Shown here piece after piece: positions 45,756 through 55,067 of a DNA stretch of 64,000 bases. The notes beneath the pieces were generated by a model that had not been told where the DNA came from, made no database searches, and worked only from the letters and a program-made list of their open reading frames with translations. Source of the stretch: Aurantiacibacter odishensis (GTDB lineage Bacteria; Pseudomonadota; Alphaproteobacteria; Sphingomonadales; Sphingomonadaceae); assembly GCF_003605195.1 (NCBI RefSeq), contig NZ_QYOS01000018.1:62001-126000 (forward strand), read 5' to 3'. Positions within the stretch are counted from its first letter, which is position 1. The number at the start of each line of letters is the position of its first letter. The translations under genes were made by a program, and so were the position numbers.

Positions 45756-47069
45756 ATGCTGACGGACAAGGCGGTGCGCGCGGCGGGGGCGAAGGACAAG
45801 GCCTACAAGCTCACCGATAGCCGAGGACTGTACCTCCACATATCGGGCAAGGGTCACAAGAGCTGGCGCTACAAATATCGCTTCGAGAAGAAGGAGCGCT
45901 TGCTCACTTTGGGCACCTATCCGGAGGTTTCTCTCGCCGAGGCCCGTGAAAAGCGTGACGAGGCGAAGAAGATACTGCGTGAGGGCCGGGACCCTCGGCA
46001 TGCGGTGAAGCGCGGACGACTCGTAGGTGAGGAGGGGGCGCCGAAGTCCTTCGAGACGGTGGCCCGCGAATGGCATGGGCTTCAATTGGGCCGCTGGAAG
46101 CCGGTGCACGCCAACGATGTCATTACCAGCCTCGAACGTGACATCTTTCCTGATCTCGGATCTATGCGCTTGGCCGATATCGACAAGCCGCTGCTTCTGG
46201 CTGTTCTGCGCAAGGTCGAGAACCGTGGTGCCATCGAGACGGCTAGGCGTCTCAAGCAGCGCGTCGCTGCGGTCTATCGCTATGCCAATGCCGAGGGTGC
46301 TAAGCTCGAAAACCCCGCTACCGAGATCAACGATGCGCTGAAGCCACTGCCACCGGCGAAGCGCTATCCGGCCTTGCTGTCGGTTGAGGCGATACTTGAA
46401 TTGATGGGAGATATCGATCGGGCAGGGGCTTCGCCGGTGAATCGTTTGGCAGCGCGGGTACTTGCACTCACCGCGCAACGCCCCGGTATGGTGCGCTTCA
46501 TGGAATGGGACGACATTATCGGTATAGACTGGGCTAGTCCTCAGGCTGATAGCAGCGATGCCTTGTGGACGGTCCCTGCGGAGAAGATCAAGCAGGAGCT
46601 TCACTTGCGCAGCGATGAAGCCTTCAGCCATCCTATTCCGCTATCGCGGCAGGCTGTCGAAGCTCTCCGCGCTGTGCGCTGGCTTACGGGGCGATCGCCG
46701 TTTGTCTTTCCCGGCGCGCGTTCGGGCCTCAAGCCAATCAGCGAGAATGCCATCGGCTATCTCTACAACCGCGAGGGCTACAAGGGACGGCACGTCCCGC
46801 ATGGCTGGCGTTCCAGCTTCTCGACCATCATGAACGAACAGGCGGAGCGGGAACTCGGTAACGATGTCCGGCTCTTGGCCGATCGCATGATCATTGACCT
46901 GATGCTCGCGCATACCCCTAAGGGAATGTCTGCAAGCGAACTTCGGTACAACCGCGCTGCCTACATGGCTCGCCGCCGCGAACTCGCTCAACGCTGGGCA
47001 GACATGATCATGGAAGGAGCGATACCGCCAGAGGAGATTGTCGATAGTCCCGGACGCAAGCGACGCTAG
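45756..47069 (+). CDS. P4-type tyrosine integrase
   Basis: The 437 aa protein has a DUF4102 N-terminal arm-binding domain (LTDSRGLYLHISGKGHKSWR, LGTYPEVSLAEAREKRDEAK), a core-binding domain and the catalytic region: Arg in TAQRPGMVRF, HGWRSSFSTIM (His/Arg) and nucleophile Tyr in YNRAAYMARRR. It should insert into the adjacent tRNA-Ser. A CTAG overlap joins it tail-to-tail with the AlpA-like gene. Confidence 0.93.
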   Translation: MLTDKAVRAAGAKDKAYKLTDSRGLYLHISGKGHKSWRYKYRFEKKERLLTLGTYPEVSLAEAREKRDEAKKILREGRDPRHAVKRGRLVGEEGAPKSFETVAREWHGLQLGRWKPVHANDVITSLERDIFPDLGSMRLADIDKPLLLAVLRKVENRGAIETARRLKQRVAAVYRYANAEGAKLENPATEINDALKPLPPAKRYPALLSVEAILELMGDIDRAGASPVNRLAARVLALTAQRPGMVRFMEWDDIIGIDWASPQADSSDALWTVPAEKIKQELHLRSDEAFSHPIPLSRQAVEALRAVRWLTGRSPFVFPGARSGLKPISENAIGYLYNREGYKGRHVPHGWRSSFSTIMNEQAERELGNDVRLLADRMIIDLMLAHTPKGMSASELRYNRAAYMARRRELAQRWADMIMEGAIPPEEIVDSPGRKRR

Positions 47070-47914
47070 CTTTCGCCGCGCTTTGCTGCCTGTTCGGCGA
47101 TCCAGGCATGAACTTCGGTCTTCAGCCAGCGTGAACTCGCTCCAATCTTCACGCGCTCGGGGAACTGCCCCTTTCTCTCGTAATCGTAGATTGAAGATCG
47201 GCTACGATTAATTAGCGTGCTGACTTCCTCTACGGTGAGCAATTCGGGACCGACACCGGGCGGAGTGGATGCCACATGCGCATGGCCCTCTACCTCCCCG
47301 TCAACAATGCCGATCTCGCGATCAACGCTCCGCCTCGCAACAGACCTTGCCGCGCGCAACTGCGGGTCGACGATTTCTTCTATCTGGCGATTGGACAGTG
47401 GTCCGAGCGGTTTGAGGCTTGCGAGCCAGCTATCGAACTGCTGGCCATCGACGAAGATACGATGCGTCGGCTCGGCCCTCTCGTTAGCCCAATGGTCCAT
47501 ATTCAACGCACCAGTTGCGAAGCGCGGCAAGGTATCATCGAGCTCCCACAACTCAGGTGCGATAGCGGTTACCTCTCCGCCGCCCAGCGGGCGTGCAAAA
47601 CTGGCAAGACGGCCGTTCGCAAGCACGCGCGACAGGAGCTCGGCCTCGAGCCGGACGAGATCGCGCGCGGCGTCGTTCTCACCGTCATCCTCAGGGGCGG
47701 CGAAGATTTCAGGCAACTCGTGGGACTGGAAGCCCTGACGAAAAACGACGAGGTCGGCAAACGCTGATGTAAGCGTCCGTTTTCCACCGGACACCATAGA
47801 CGTGCGCCCCTCGTAGGGAGACCAAGGAAAGATCGTAGTGGTCATCGCGGAGCGGATAGCAGGCTTTGTCCCAAGAGCAACGAAATGGCCGTTTTGCGCC
47901 CTCATCTCGGACAT
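47066..47914 (-). CDS. AlpA-like regulator with long N-terminal domain
   Basis: From an ATG with GGGGGAGGGG upstream, 282 aa. The last about 60 residues are a MerR-like HTH of the AlpA/excisionase family (LLTVEEVSTLINRSRSSIYD). The first about 200 residues have no recognised domain; they contain acidic helical parts (APEDDGENDAARDLVRLEAE). AlpA proteins control integrase/excision in P4-like elements. The longer in-frame extension overlaps the GST gene and is rejected. Confidence 0.8.
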   Translation of the reverse strand: MSEMRAQNGHFVALGTKPAIRSAMTTTIFPWSPYEGRTSMVSGGKRTLTSAFADLVVFRQGFQSHELPEIFAAPEDDGENDAARDLVRLEAELLSRVLANGRLASFARPLGGGEVTAIAPELWELDDTLPRFATGALNMDHWANERAEPTHRIFVDGQQFDSWLASLKPLGPLSNRQIEEIVDPQLRAARSVARRSVDREIGIVDGEVEGHAHVASTPPGVGPELLTVEEVSTLINRSRSSIYDYERKGQFPERVKIGASSRWLKTEVHAWIAEQAAKRGES

Positions 47915-48009
47915 TAGCCCCTCCCCCGCGATTGCCTGCAACCTGCCATTCGTCACTCTGAACGTCGATGGCCGCCACGCGGCTTCTTCTAAAGATGCAG
48001 TGGAGAATC

Positions 48010-48636
48010 CTAGGTCTGTTCGCGTGCGAGAGCGGCGAGGCTGCTTGGCCGTTGCGATGATTTGGTGAAATGCGCGCTGAGCGCAGTAAAGCCGCCGGGA
48101 TCGAAGCCCGCGTCTGTGATCCGGAACCAGATCCATGCGACATACGCGTCCAGGATCGACCAGCCTTCCTCCAGATACCATTCCTGCTTTTGCAAGAGTT
48201 CGTCGATCTGGCGCAACTGCATCCGCAACATCTCGTCGGCCTGCTGCCTGATTTGAGAGGCGTTCGCTGCCTCGCCCGAAATCAGTTCCGGCTTTGCAAA
48301 TCGGGTCACCAGCGGGTGCAGGTCGCTCGAGCAGCGGAGCATCATCGAGAGGAGGTGAGCCCTGCCAGCGGCAGTGCTCCGGATAGGCAGCAATCGCGCT
48401 TCGGGATAGGTTTCGGCCAGGTAGAAGAGGATCGCGCCGTTCTGCGTGATCAGGCCATCGTCCGTCATGAGCGCTGGCACCTTGCCCGACGGGGTTATGG
48501 CCAGAAAATCTGGCTTGCGGTGTTCGCCCTTCGACAGAGCGACCAGCCTCGTTTCGAACGGCTGGCCGATTTCCTCAAGGGCTGTGAGCGGAACCCGGGA
48601 GCAACTGCGGGGAGAGAAATAGAGAAGCGGCTTCAT
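48010..48636 (-). CDS. Glutathione S-transferase
   Basis: The 208 aa GST starts MKPLLYFSPRSCSRVPLTAL, with Ser/Cys at the usual active-site turn (SPRSCS), GKVPALMTDDG (cis-Pro) and LITQNGAILFYLAETYPEA (glutathione site). It could act on maleylpyruvate-like or ether intermediates, or in detoxification. It is the last gene of the leftward group dioxygenase-esterase-GST. Confidence 0.88.
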   Translation of the reverse strand: MKPLLYFSPRSCSRVPLTALEEIGQPFETRLVALSKGEHRKPDFLAITPSGKVPALMTDDGLITQNGAILFYLAETYPEARLLPIRSTAAGRAHLLSMMLRCSSDLHPLVTRFAKPELISGEAANASQIRQQADEMLRMQLRQIDELLQKQEWYLEEGWSILDAYVAWIWFRITDAGFDPGGFTALSAHFTKSSQRPSSLAALAREQT

Positions 48637-48647
48637 GGCAAAGCGCG

Positions 48648-49538
48648 CTATTGGCCGGAAACGGCGTTGTCGGTTACTTCGCGGACAAACGATTCGATCT
48701 CGTCGGCAAGACGCCTGTCTGACGAACCGAGGTGGTATGCCATCGAGAAATGGTTGTGGCCCGAACCGACGTAGGTCCGAGGCAACTGTCCATGCTGTTC
48801 GAGCCGCCTGCTCAGAACGCCGAGGAATTCCGTCTGGAATCGCGGTGGATCGAATTGCGCGCAGCACACCAGTAGCGGGAGGTCCGTCGCGACGACGGCA
48901 TCGAGCGGCGCCATCTCGGCATGGCGGGTTTCGTCATCGCCGTAATAGCTCCGGTCGCGCCGGTCATCCATCGGCGTGACGCCGTAGACTCCGGAAAGGA
49001 ACACCGCGCCACGCACCTCGCCTGCGTGATCTGGCCGGTGCTTCAGGTACCCGGCTACGTGCGCAGCCCCAGCGGAAGTACCGGTAACCACGATCCTGTC
49101 AGGGTCTCCGCCATGCTTGCCGATATTTTCGCGCACCCAGTCGACAGCCATTGCCAGATCCTCTGATCCGGAAGGCCAGACGTTGTCGGGCGCGAGCCTG
49201 TAGTTGATGACCACACCGATCATGCCGCGCGATGCTGCCATGCGACCGACATTCGCGTTCGGCCATGCAGAACCCTCACCGCCCTTGTCTCCGCGCAGGA
49301 AGCCTCCGCCATGGACGAAGACCAGGACCGGCAGCGATGCCCCGCCACCCTCGGGACGATAGATATCGAGCCGGTGCCGCTCATGCGGACCATAGGGGAC
49401 ATCCGCTTCGCTCACAGCCACCCGCTGGGCCAGTGCAAGCTGCTCATCTTCGTAGAGGCCATGAACGAGCTCGATCGATTCCGGGCTGATCTCCGTTCCC
49501 TGCCGGGCGAGCGCCTGCGCAACCTTCTGAATCGACAT
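48648..49538 (-). CDS. Alpha/beta hydrolase carboxylesterase
   Basis: The 296 aa protein has the oxyanion motif VFVHGGGFLRG and nucleophile Ser in VTGTSAGAAH, placing it in the hormone-sensitive-lipase-like carboxylesterases. Asp and His are probably in CCAQFDPPRF and SGHNHFSM. AAGGA precedes the ATG. It starts 1 bp after the Rieske oxygenase stop, so it acts in the same pathway, probably cleaving an ester of the substrate. Confidence 0.88.
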   Translation of the reverse strand: MSIQKVAQALARQGTEISPESIELVHGLYEDEQLALAQRVAVSEADVPYGPHERHRLDIYRPEGGGASLPVLVFVHGGGFLRGDKGGEGSAWPNANVGRMAASRGMIGVVINYRLAPDNVWPSGSEDLAMAVDWVRENIGKHGGDPDRIVVTGTSAGAAHVAGYLKHRPDHAGEVRGAVFLSGVYGVTPMDDRRDRSYYGDDETRHAEMAPLDAVVATDLPLLVCCAQFDPPRFQTEFLGVLSRRLEQHGQLPRTYVGSGHNHFSMAYHLGSSDRRLADEIESFVREVTDNAVSGQ

Positions 49539-49539
49539 T

Positions 49540-50634
49540 CTATACTGTTCCTTCTGCCATCGTGCTGACACTCTGCGATGAATTCGCTGCAACTCCGGCC
49601 ACTTCATCGGCGATCAGCTTCTGAAGCTTGCGCCTTGCCAGCACTGCGGCCTTGTCGATCGGCAGCAGCGCGGGTTTCAGGTCCATGATCTCTGCATGAC
49701 CGATCGCCTTCGCCTGGGCATCGATCATCGCCTTGTCTTCTTCGATGAAAGCGCGTTTCAGCGCTGCCGCAAAGGCGTCTGCGGTGTGGGCATCCTGCAC
49801 TTCGCGGTCGAGACTGGCGAGATAGAAGTAATGGGCGCTCGTGTCGGTTTCGGGCGTGAACAGGTGCAGGGACTGGGCGCCTGTCGTCCAGTTCTGCGCC
49901 TCGTCCACTGGCTCGACGGTGATGGCGAGAAGCATGTTGGACGGCGCGCTCCAGACCACTTCCATCGTCCTGTTCACGCGCTCTTCGCCGGACTTGTAGA
50001 CCTTGGCCAAGGTAGGCGGGAGGACCTCGTCGAGCATTCGCCTGGTGGTCGTAACCGTCCGTTCGTCGTGCGTCGTTTCCACTTTCGCCCGGCTCACCGC
50101 GTCCGTGCCCAGTGCCGGATGCAGGAATTCGATATGGCTGAGATCGAGGATGTTGTCCGACATCAGCTGGTAATTCGCCTCGCCGTGCAGATAGCCGCGA
50201 CGGACATGAAAGCGGTCTTCCTCGAGGCTGGGAAAACGGGGCAGCAGGTCGTAGTCGACTTTTCCGGCGTCCCCCATCCACAGCCACAGGATGCCGTGAC
50301 GGACGGCCAGGGGATAAGCAGCCACCGCCAGGCCGGCCGTCTTCCCATGCGGGTTGTGGACGCATTTGCCGGTGCGATCGAAACCCAAGCCGTGGTAGCC
50401 GCAACGAACCTGCCCATCCACGACGGTCCCACGGTCGAGAGGTGCGAAGCGATGCGGGCACAGGTTCCCGATGGCTGCCGGTGTTCCATTCCTGTCCCGG
50501 TAGAACAGCACGGACTCGCCTAGAATCTTGCGGGAGAACATAGGCTGAGTGTCCAGCTCTTCCGCGAATCCGCCCGCGTACCACGCATTGCGCAGGAACA
50601 GGCTGTTGCCCGCCGATTGACGCGATTTGCCCAT
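49540..50634 (-). CDS. Rieske oxygenase alpha subunit (VanA-like)
   Basis: The 364 aa protein has the Rieske [2Fe-2S] ligands NLCPHRFAPL and CGYHGLGFD, and the mononuclear iron site DNILDLSHIEFLHP. Length and sequence fit the VanA/PobA-like class that hydroxylates or O-demethylates aromatic acids. A ferredoxin/reductase partner is not adjacent. The in-frame upstream part before ATG 50634 is promoter region. Confidence 0.92.
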   Translation of the reverse strand: MGKSRQSAGNSLFLRNAWYAGGFAEELDTQPMFSRKILGESVLFYRDRNGTPAAIGNLCPHRFAPLDRGTVVDGQVRCGYHGLGFDRTGKCVHNPHGKTAGLAVAAYPLAVRHGILWLWMGDAGKVDYDLLPRFPSLEEDRFHVRRGYLHGEANYQLMSDNILDLSHIEFLHPALGTDAVSRAKVETTHDERTVTTTRRMLDEVLPPTLAKVYKSGEERVNRTMEVVWSAPSNMLLAITVEPVDEAQNWTTGAQSLHLFTPETDTSAHYFYLASLDREVQDAHTADAFAAALKRAFIEEDKAMIDAQAKAIGHAEIMDLKPALLPIDKAAVLARRKLQKLIADEVAGVAANSSQSVSTMAEGTV

Positions 50635-50972
50635 GTCTTTCCAGTCCTCTTCCGCCTTTCGCGCGCCTTCCCGATAAATGAGAGACGCGCCATTTTTCCG
50701 GGTGAATGCCAGACGAGAGAGGTTTCCGTCTAATTCTAGTTCTCGATCAAGCCATAAATTCTGATTATACACCTAGCTGCGTGGACCAAGCGAAACTCGC
50801 AATGCCGGGCGAACACATCTACGAATTGTCGAAACGCTCTGCGGCTGGGACATGCATAAGATAGTTTTATGGAAACCAAAGTAATCGGTATTTTACATTA
50901 TCCGCCGGTTCTTGGACATTCGAACCAAGACAAGTGATCGGAGGAGTTCAGCCTTCGGCGGGAGTGGATAAG
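50635..50972. promoter_or_regulatory. 338 bp divergent control region of the catabolic cluster
   Basis: It separates the leftward Rieske group from the rightward amidohydrolase operon. It contains AT-rich stretches (AAATTCTGATTATAC; GGTATTTTACATTATCC) and an inverted repeat TCTTGG-N9-CCAAGA (50910-50930) about 43 bp before the amidohydrolase ATG. It is a likely binding site for the LysR regulator at 61.5 kb or another factor. No coding sequence is seen. Confidence 0.55.
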
Positions 50973-52205
50973 ATGAATACCCTGATTAAGAACGTTCGGA
51001 TTTTCGACGGAACAGGCGCGCCCAGCTATGATGGCGCAGTTCTCGTTTCCGGTAATCGCATTGCGAAAGTCTTGCGTGCCGATGACGACGCCGATCTTCC
51101 CGACGCCGATCAGGTGATCGACGGCGAAGGCAAGACGCTGATGCCCGGCCTCGTCGATGCCCATACGCACCTCACCTGGGGTTCCTCGATCGAGAAGATC
51201 TATCACCAGTTCATCCTGTCGGAAGACGAATATAACGTAGCGGCACGCCGCAATGCCCGCGTCCTGCTCGATCATGGCTTCACCAGCCTCTACTCGGCGG
51301 GCGCCCTCACCGACGGCCTGGAGCCTGCGCTGCATGACGAGATCGATAGCGGCAAGACCGTGGGGCCGAGGCTGATCCCGTCCACCATCGAGCGCAGCCC
51401 TGAGGGTGAGGAAGGCGTCGATACCGGCGGCGTGTTCCACGGCCGGGGCCCCGATGCGATGCGCGAGTTCGTGCAGCACTGCAAGGACACGGGTGTCGAA
51501 TCCATCAAGCTCGTCGTTTCAGGCGAAGATGCTCTTAAGCCGGATACGGCGATGGACATTCTCTACACCGAAGAGGAAATCCAGGCCGCGGGTGAAGCAG
51601 CGAAAGACGCTGGGCTATGGATCGCGGCGCACACCTATTCGCCCAAGGCGATCCGCATGGCGATCGATGCCGGAGCGCGGGCGCTCTACCACTGCTCCTT
51701 CGCAGACGACGAAACCGTCGATTACATGGCGAAGCACAAGGACAGCATTTTCTATTCGCCAGGCACCGGAGTGTCGGTCGCCGCGCTGGAGGCGAACCCT
51801 CCGCCCCACGTAGATATGACGCACATGAAGGCGAGTGCGGCTGCACGCATGGAAGCCGAGAAGACTCTGGTCCCCAAGCTCAAGGAAGCGGGCGTGCGCA
51901 TCTGCATCGGCGGCGATTACGGTTTCCCGTTCAATCCGCACGGCACCAATGCCCGCGATATCCTGCACTACGTGGAGTATTTCGGGTTCACGCCGACCGA
52001 GGCCCTGAAGGCTGCGACGATGAACGGTGGCGAACTGATGGGACTGGAAACCGGGCAGGTGAAGGAAGGCTACCTTGCCGACCTGCTGCTGGTCGATGGC
52101 GACCCCACGCAGAACCCGGCGGTTCTGCTCGACGCGAACAACCTCGCGATGATCATGCTCGACGGTGACCTGCACAAGGCCCCTTCCGAACTCGTAACGG
52201 CGTAA
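50973..52205 (+). CDS. Amidohydrolase family metal-dependent hydrolase
   Basis: The 410 aa TIM-barrel hydrolase has the HxH metal motif DAHTHLTW, a Lys region (SIKLVVSGED), HTYS and YHCSFAD His positions, and ICIGGDYG (Asp). The N- and C-terminal beta sandwich (MNTLIKNVRIFDGTGAPSYD; GYLADLLLVDGDP) is typical of the imidazolonepropionase/prolidase-like group. It cleaves a C-N or similar bond. GGAGTGGATAAG precedes the ATG at 50973. Confidence 0.9.
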   Translation: MNTLIKNVRIFDGTGAPSYDGAVLVSGNRIAKVLRADDDADLPDADQVIDGEGKTLMPGLVDAHTHLTWGSSIEKIYHQFILSEDEYNVAARRNARVLLDHGFTSLYSAGALTDGLEPALHDEIDSGKTVGPRLIPSTIERSPEGEEGVDTGGVFHGRGPDAMREFVQHCKDTGVESIKLVVSGEDALKPDTAMDILYTEEEIQAAGEAAKDAGLWIAAHTYSPKAIRMAIDAGARALYHCSFADDETVDYMAKHKDSIFYSPGTGVSVAALEANPPPHVDMTHMKASAAARMEAEKTLVPKLKEAGVRICIGGDYGFPFNPHGTNARDILHYVEYFGFTPTEALKAATMNGGELMGLETGQVKEGYLADLLLVDGDPTQNPAVLLDANNLAMIMLDGDLHKAPSELVTA

Positions 52206-52210
52206 AGTTC

Positions 52211-53740
52211 ATGACCTATGACGTAATCGTGATCGGCTGCGGGCCGGTCGGCGGCCTCATGGCCAACCTTCTCGCCCGCGACGGCCTCTCCGTCCTCGTC
52301 CTGGAGAAGGAGGAGGATCTGCATCCGCTGCCCCGCGCCGTGCACATCGACCATGAGATGCTGCGGCTCTTCCAGTCGGCTGGCGTGATCGATGCGATCC
52401 TGCCCGATCTGCGCGAAACCGATGGCCACCTGCACGTGGGCGCCGATCACGGCGTGATCCGCTACATGGGCACAGTAGGCAAGCCGCGCCCCTTCGGCTG
52501 GGCCAACGATTACTTCTTCTATCAGCCTGAACTGGAGCAACACCTGCGCGATGGCTTCGCCAAGAATGCGAAAGTCACGCTGCTGACAGGGGCCGAATTC
52601 CAGGGCCTCACGCAGACCGGCGACTTCGTGACCGTCACTTACACCAAGGATGGCAAGAACCATCAGGCACAGGCGCGCTGGGCCGTAGGCAGCGACGGAT
52701 CGCGTTCGCCGGTACGCAAGCACTTGGGCATTGCTCTCGACGATCTCGATTTCGAGGAGCCCTGGCTCGTGGTCGATGTCGAAGCCGAGGGCGACGTGAA
52801 GTTTCCCGACCTGACCGGCGTTCCCGAAGAGGCGGACCTCCAGCGGCTTTCGGTGATGATGTGCGATCCGGTCCGTCCCGCTACGGTCGTGCCGGGACGC
52901 GGAAACCACCGCCGCTGGGAATTCATGCTGCTGCCTGGTGAAGACGACGAGGAAATGATGCAACCCGATGCCGTCGCGCGGCTTCTGGAGCCGTATCTCT
53001 CCGGCGTACCGCACAAGATCGTACGCGCCGCGACCTACCGTTTCCACGGCCTGATCGCCGAGAAGTGGCAGCAGGGTAACGTGTTCCTCGCTGGCGACGC
53101 CGCGCACCAGACCCCGCCGTTCTTCGGCCAGGGCATGTGTCACGGCTTCCGGGATGTATCGAACCTGGCCTGGAAGATGGCACAGGTCGTCAACGAGGGC
53201 GCGAACCCCGCCATACTCGACACCTATCAGCTGGAGCGCGATCCGCATGTCCGCGCGGTCATTGGCGCCGCGGTCAATGTCGGGCGTTACATCTGCGTCC
53301 TCGATCCGCAGGCGGCCGCCGAACGCGATACGAAAATGCGCGAGCGGGCCGAGTTCGGAACTTCCGAGACCGCAGGCGATCTGATCCCGGCGATCGGGGA
53401 AGGCATCGTCCTGACCGGCACCGAGGCGGCAGGCGAAAGGTTTATCCAACCGAAGATCAACGGCAAGTTGCTGGACGACCAGACAGGCGGCGGCTGGCGG
53501 CTGTTTGCGCGCGATGCCGATAGCGCGGTGGCTGCCAACGACATCACGACTATCAATCTGGCGGAGCAGGACGAAGCAGCAAACGTACTGGCCTGGCTCG
53601 ACGAGCGCGGCGTCGACGCTGTGCTCGTTCGCCCCGACCACTATGTCTTCGGCACTGCCCGCGGATCGGCGCACGCGCTTCTCGACACTCGCAACGCGGC
53701 GCTGGGGCTTGGCGACCTCAAGAGCCAGGAGGCCGCGTGA
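52211..53740 (+). CDS. FAD-dependent aromatic monooxygenase (MhpA-like)
   Basis: The 509 aa class A flavoprotein has GxGxxG GCGPVGGLMANLLAR, LEKE, DG motif (AVGSDGSRSPVRK) and GDAAHQTPPFFGQGMCHGFR. It is similar to 3-(3-hydroxyphenyl)propionate hydroxylases, which add an ortho hydroxyl to phenols before extradiol cleavage. It is 5 bp after the amidohydrolase and overlaps the next gene. Confidence 0.93.
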   Translation: MTYDVIVIGCGPVGGLMANLLARDGLSVLVLEKEEDLHPLPRAVHIDHEMLRLFQSAGVIDAILPDLRETDGHLHVGADHGVIRYMGTVGKPRPFGWANDYFFYQPELEQHLRDGFAKNAKVTLLTGAEFQGLTQTGDFVTVTYTKDGKNHQAQARWAVGSDGSRSPVRKHLGIALDDLDFEEPWLVVDVEAEGDVKFPDLTGVPEEADLQRLSVMMCDPVRPATVVPGRGNHRRWEFMLLPGEDDEEMMQPDAVARLLEPYLSGVPHKIVRAATYRFHGLIAEKWQQGNVFLAGDAAHQTPPFFGQGMCHGFRDVSNLAWKMAQVVNEGANPAILDTYQLERDPHVRAVIGAAVNVGRYICVLDPQAAAERDTKMRERAEFGTSETAGDLIPAIGEGIVLTGTEAAGERFIQPKINGKLLDDQTGGGWRLFARDADSAVAANDITTINLAEQDEAANVLAWLDERGVDAVLVRPDHYVFGTARGSAHALLDTRNAALGLGDLKSQEAA

Positions 53741-54165
53741 TGAAACTCTCGCTGGCTCGTGAAATTCTCGATAGCGCGATGGCGGCTGGCCGCGAAAAGG
53801 GCGCGAAGCCACTGGCAGTGGTCGTGCTGGACGCAGGGGGCAATCCCGTGATCGCTGCACGCGAGGACGGTTGCAGCCTGTTCCGGCACACAATCGCGCA
53901 GGCCAAGGCGATGGGCGCGCTCGGCATGGGTGCGGATACCCGCGTGCTGGCCGAACGGGCCAAGGGCAATCCGGTATTCTTCCAGAGCGTCAGCGCTGCG
54001 GTCGGTGGGCAGGTCGCCTTCTCTCCCGGTGGTGTGCTGGTGAAGGACGAAGAAGGCACCTTGCTGGGCGCGGTCGGCATCAGCGGGGACACGGGCGAAA
54101 CCGACGAAGACTGCGCGCGCGCAGGGATCGCTGCGGCAGAACGCGGCAATGGAGCATCACAATGA
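53740..54165 (+). CDS. GlcG/HbpS-like protein
   Basis: The 141 aa protein has the GlcG/HbpS pattern PLAVVVLDAGGNPVIAARED, KGNPVFFQSVSAAVGGQVAF, GAVGISGDTGETDEDCA. HbpS proteins bind heme; others are accessory in catabolic operons with an unclear role. It overlaps the hydroxylase stop (TGATG) and the VOC gene start. Confidence 0.88.
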   Translation: MKLSLAREILDSAMAAGREKGAKPLAVVVLDAGGNPVIAAREDGCSLFRHTIAQAKAMGALGMGADTRVLAERAKGNPVFFQSVSAAVGGQVAFSPGGVLVKDEEGTLLGAVGISGDTGETDEDCARAGIAAAERGNGASQ

Positions 54166-55067
54166 AACTTCGCAGCATCGAACTCGGTGTCGAAAATCCC
54201 GCCGAGGCATCGGCATTCCTGACCGATATCTGGGGCATGGCGGAGGCCGGCGAGAAGGATGGCCGCCACTACCTGCGCGGTTCGGGCCCCTTAGCATATC
54301 TGGTGGCGCTGGAGGCGGCGGACGAGCCCTTCGTGCGCAGCGTGACCTTCATTTGCTCCAAGGCACGGCTTAGCCAGATCGCCGAAGCGGTGGAGAAGGA
54401 AGATCTGGCCGCGCGCCCTGTCGTGTCCGACGATCTTGGAGGCGGCGAAGGCCTGCTGGTCGAACTGCCGGAAGGCTCGATCTTCCGTTTCCTCGCAGAC
54501 ACCGACGATGTGGAGCCGCTGGAAGACGCGGACCTACCGGTGCAGTTGACGCATGTCGTGCTGAACGCAACTGATGCCGAAGCTTGCGGCGATGCAGTCG
54601 AGAGGCTTTTGGGCTTCAAGGTATCGGACCGGACGAAGGGCATGGTCTTCGTGCGCTGCAACGATTCCCACCACAGCACCGCCTTTGCCCGTGCTGGCTT
54701 CCCCTCGCTCAATCACATCGCCTTTGAGATGGAAGATTTCGATGCCGTGATGCGCGGCACCGGTCGCCTGCGCGATCATGGCATGGCGCCCGCGTGGGGG
54801 CCGGGACGACACGGCCCCGGCGCGAACATCTTTTCCTACTTCATTGCGCCCTTCGGCCCTGTCGTGGAATTCTCCACCGCCGTCGAGAAAGTCCCCGAAG
54901 ACTACAAGACCGGTGCGCCCGAAGACTGGACTTGGCCGGAAGGCCGCATCGATCACTGGGGCCTGTCGGAAAAGGATTTCGACGGCCTGCGCGCTGCCGA
55001 GGAAAAGTTCCGCTTCCGGCGCGACTGGGGGCCTGCCTCCCTCGAACACCTCATGGAGAATTCGTAA
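54162..55067 (+). CDS. VOC superfamily protein, extradiol dioxygenase-like
   Basis: The 301 aa two-domain VOC protein has THVVLNATDAEACGD, SLNHIAFEMED (metal His) and FGPVVEFSTAVEKV (Glu) in the catalytic domain, as in catechol 2,3-dioxygenase-type enzymes. It should cleave the catechol made by the FAD monooxygenase. It overlaps both neighbours, indicating a single operon. Confidence 0.88.
   Translation: MKLRSIELGVENPAEASAFLTDIWGMAEAGEKDGRHYLRGSGPLAYLVALEAADEPFVRSVTFICSKARLSQIAEAVEKEDLAARPVVSDDLGGGEGLLVELPEGSIFRFLADTDDVEPLEDADLPVQLTHVVLNATDAEACGDAVERLLGFKVSDRTKGMVFVRCNDSHHSTAFARAGFPSLNHIAFEMEDFDAVMRGTGRLRDHGMAPAWGPGRHGPGANIFSYFIAPFGPVVEFSTAVEKVPEDYKTGAPEDWTWPEGRIDHWGLSEKDFDGLRAAEEKFRFRRDWGPASLEHLMENS

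Larger units (their letters stand above)
45508..47914. mobile_element. Left end of a tRNA-Ser-integrated island
   Basis: tRNA-Ser, a rightward P4-type integrase and a converging AlpA-like regulator form the standard left boundary of an integrative element. The right attachment repeat of the tRNA 3' end was not seen, so the element may extend beyond the window and could include the catabolic genes from 48 kb. The right limit given here is only that of the recognised mobility genes. Confidence 0.65.

Noticed and set aside
47915-48181. N-terminal extension of the AlpA-like gene
   Set aside because: Overlaps the GST 3' end out of frame; a strong RBS supports the start at 47914.
52070-53893. 607-codon frame antisense to the FAD monooxygenase
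   Set aside because: The plus-strand gene has full FAD motifs; the opposite frame is a shadow.
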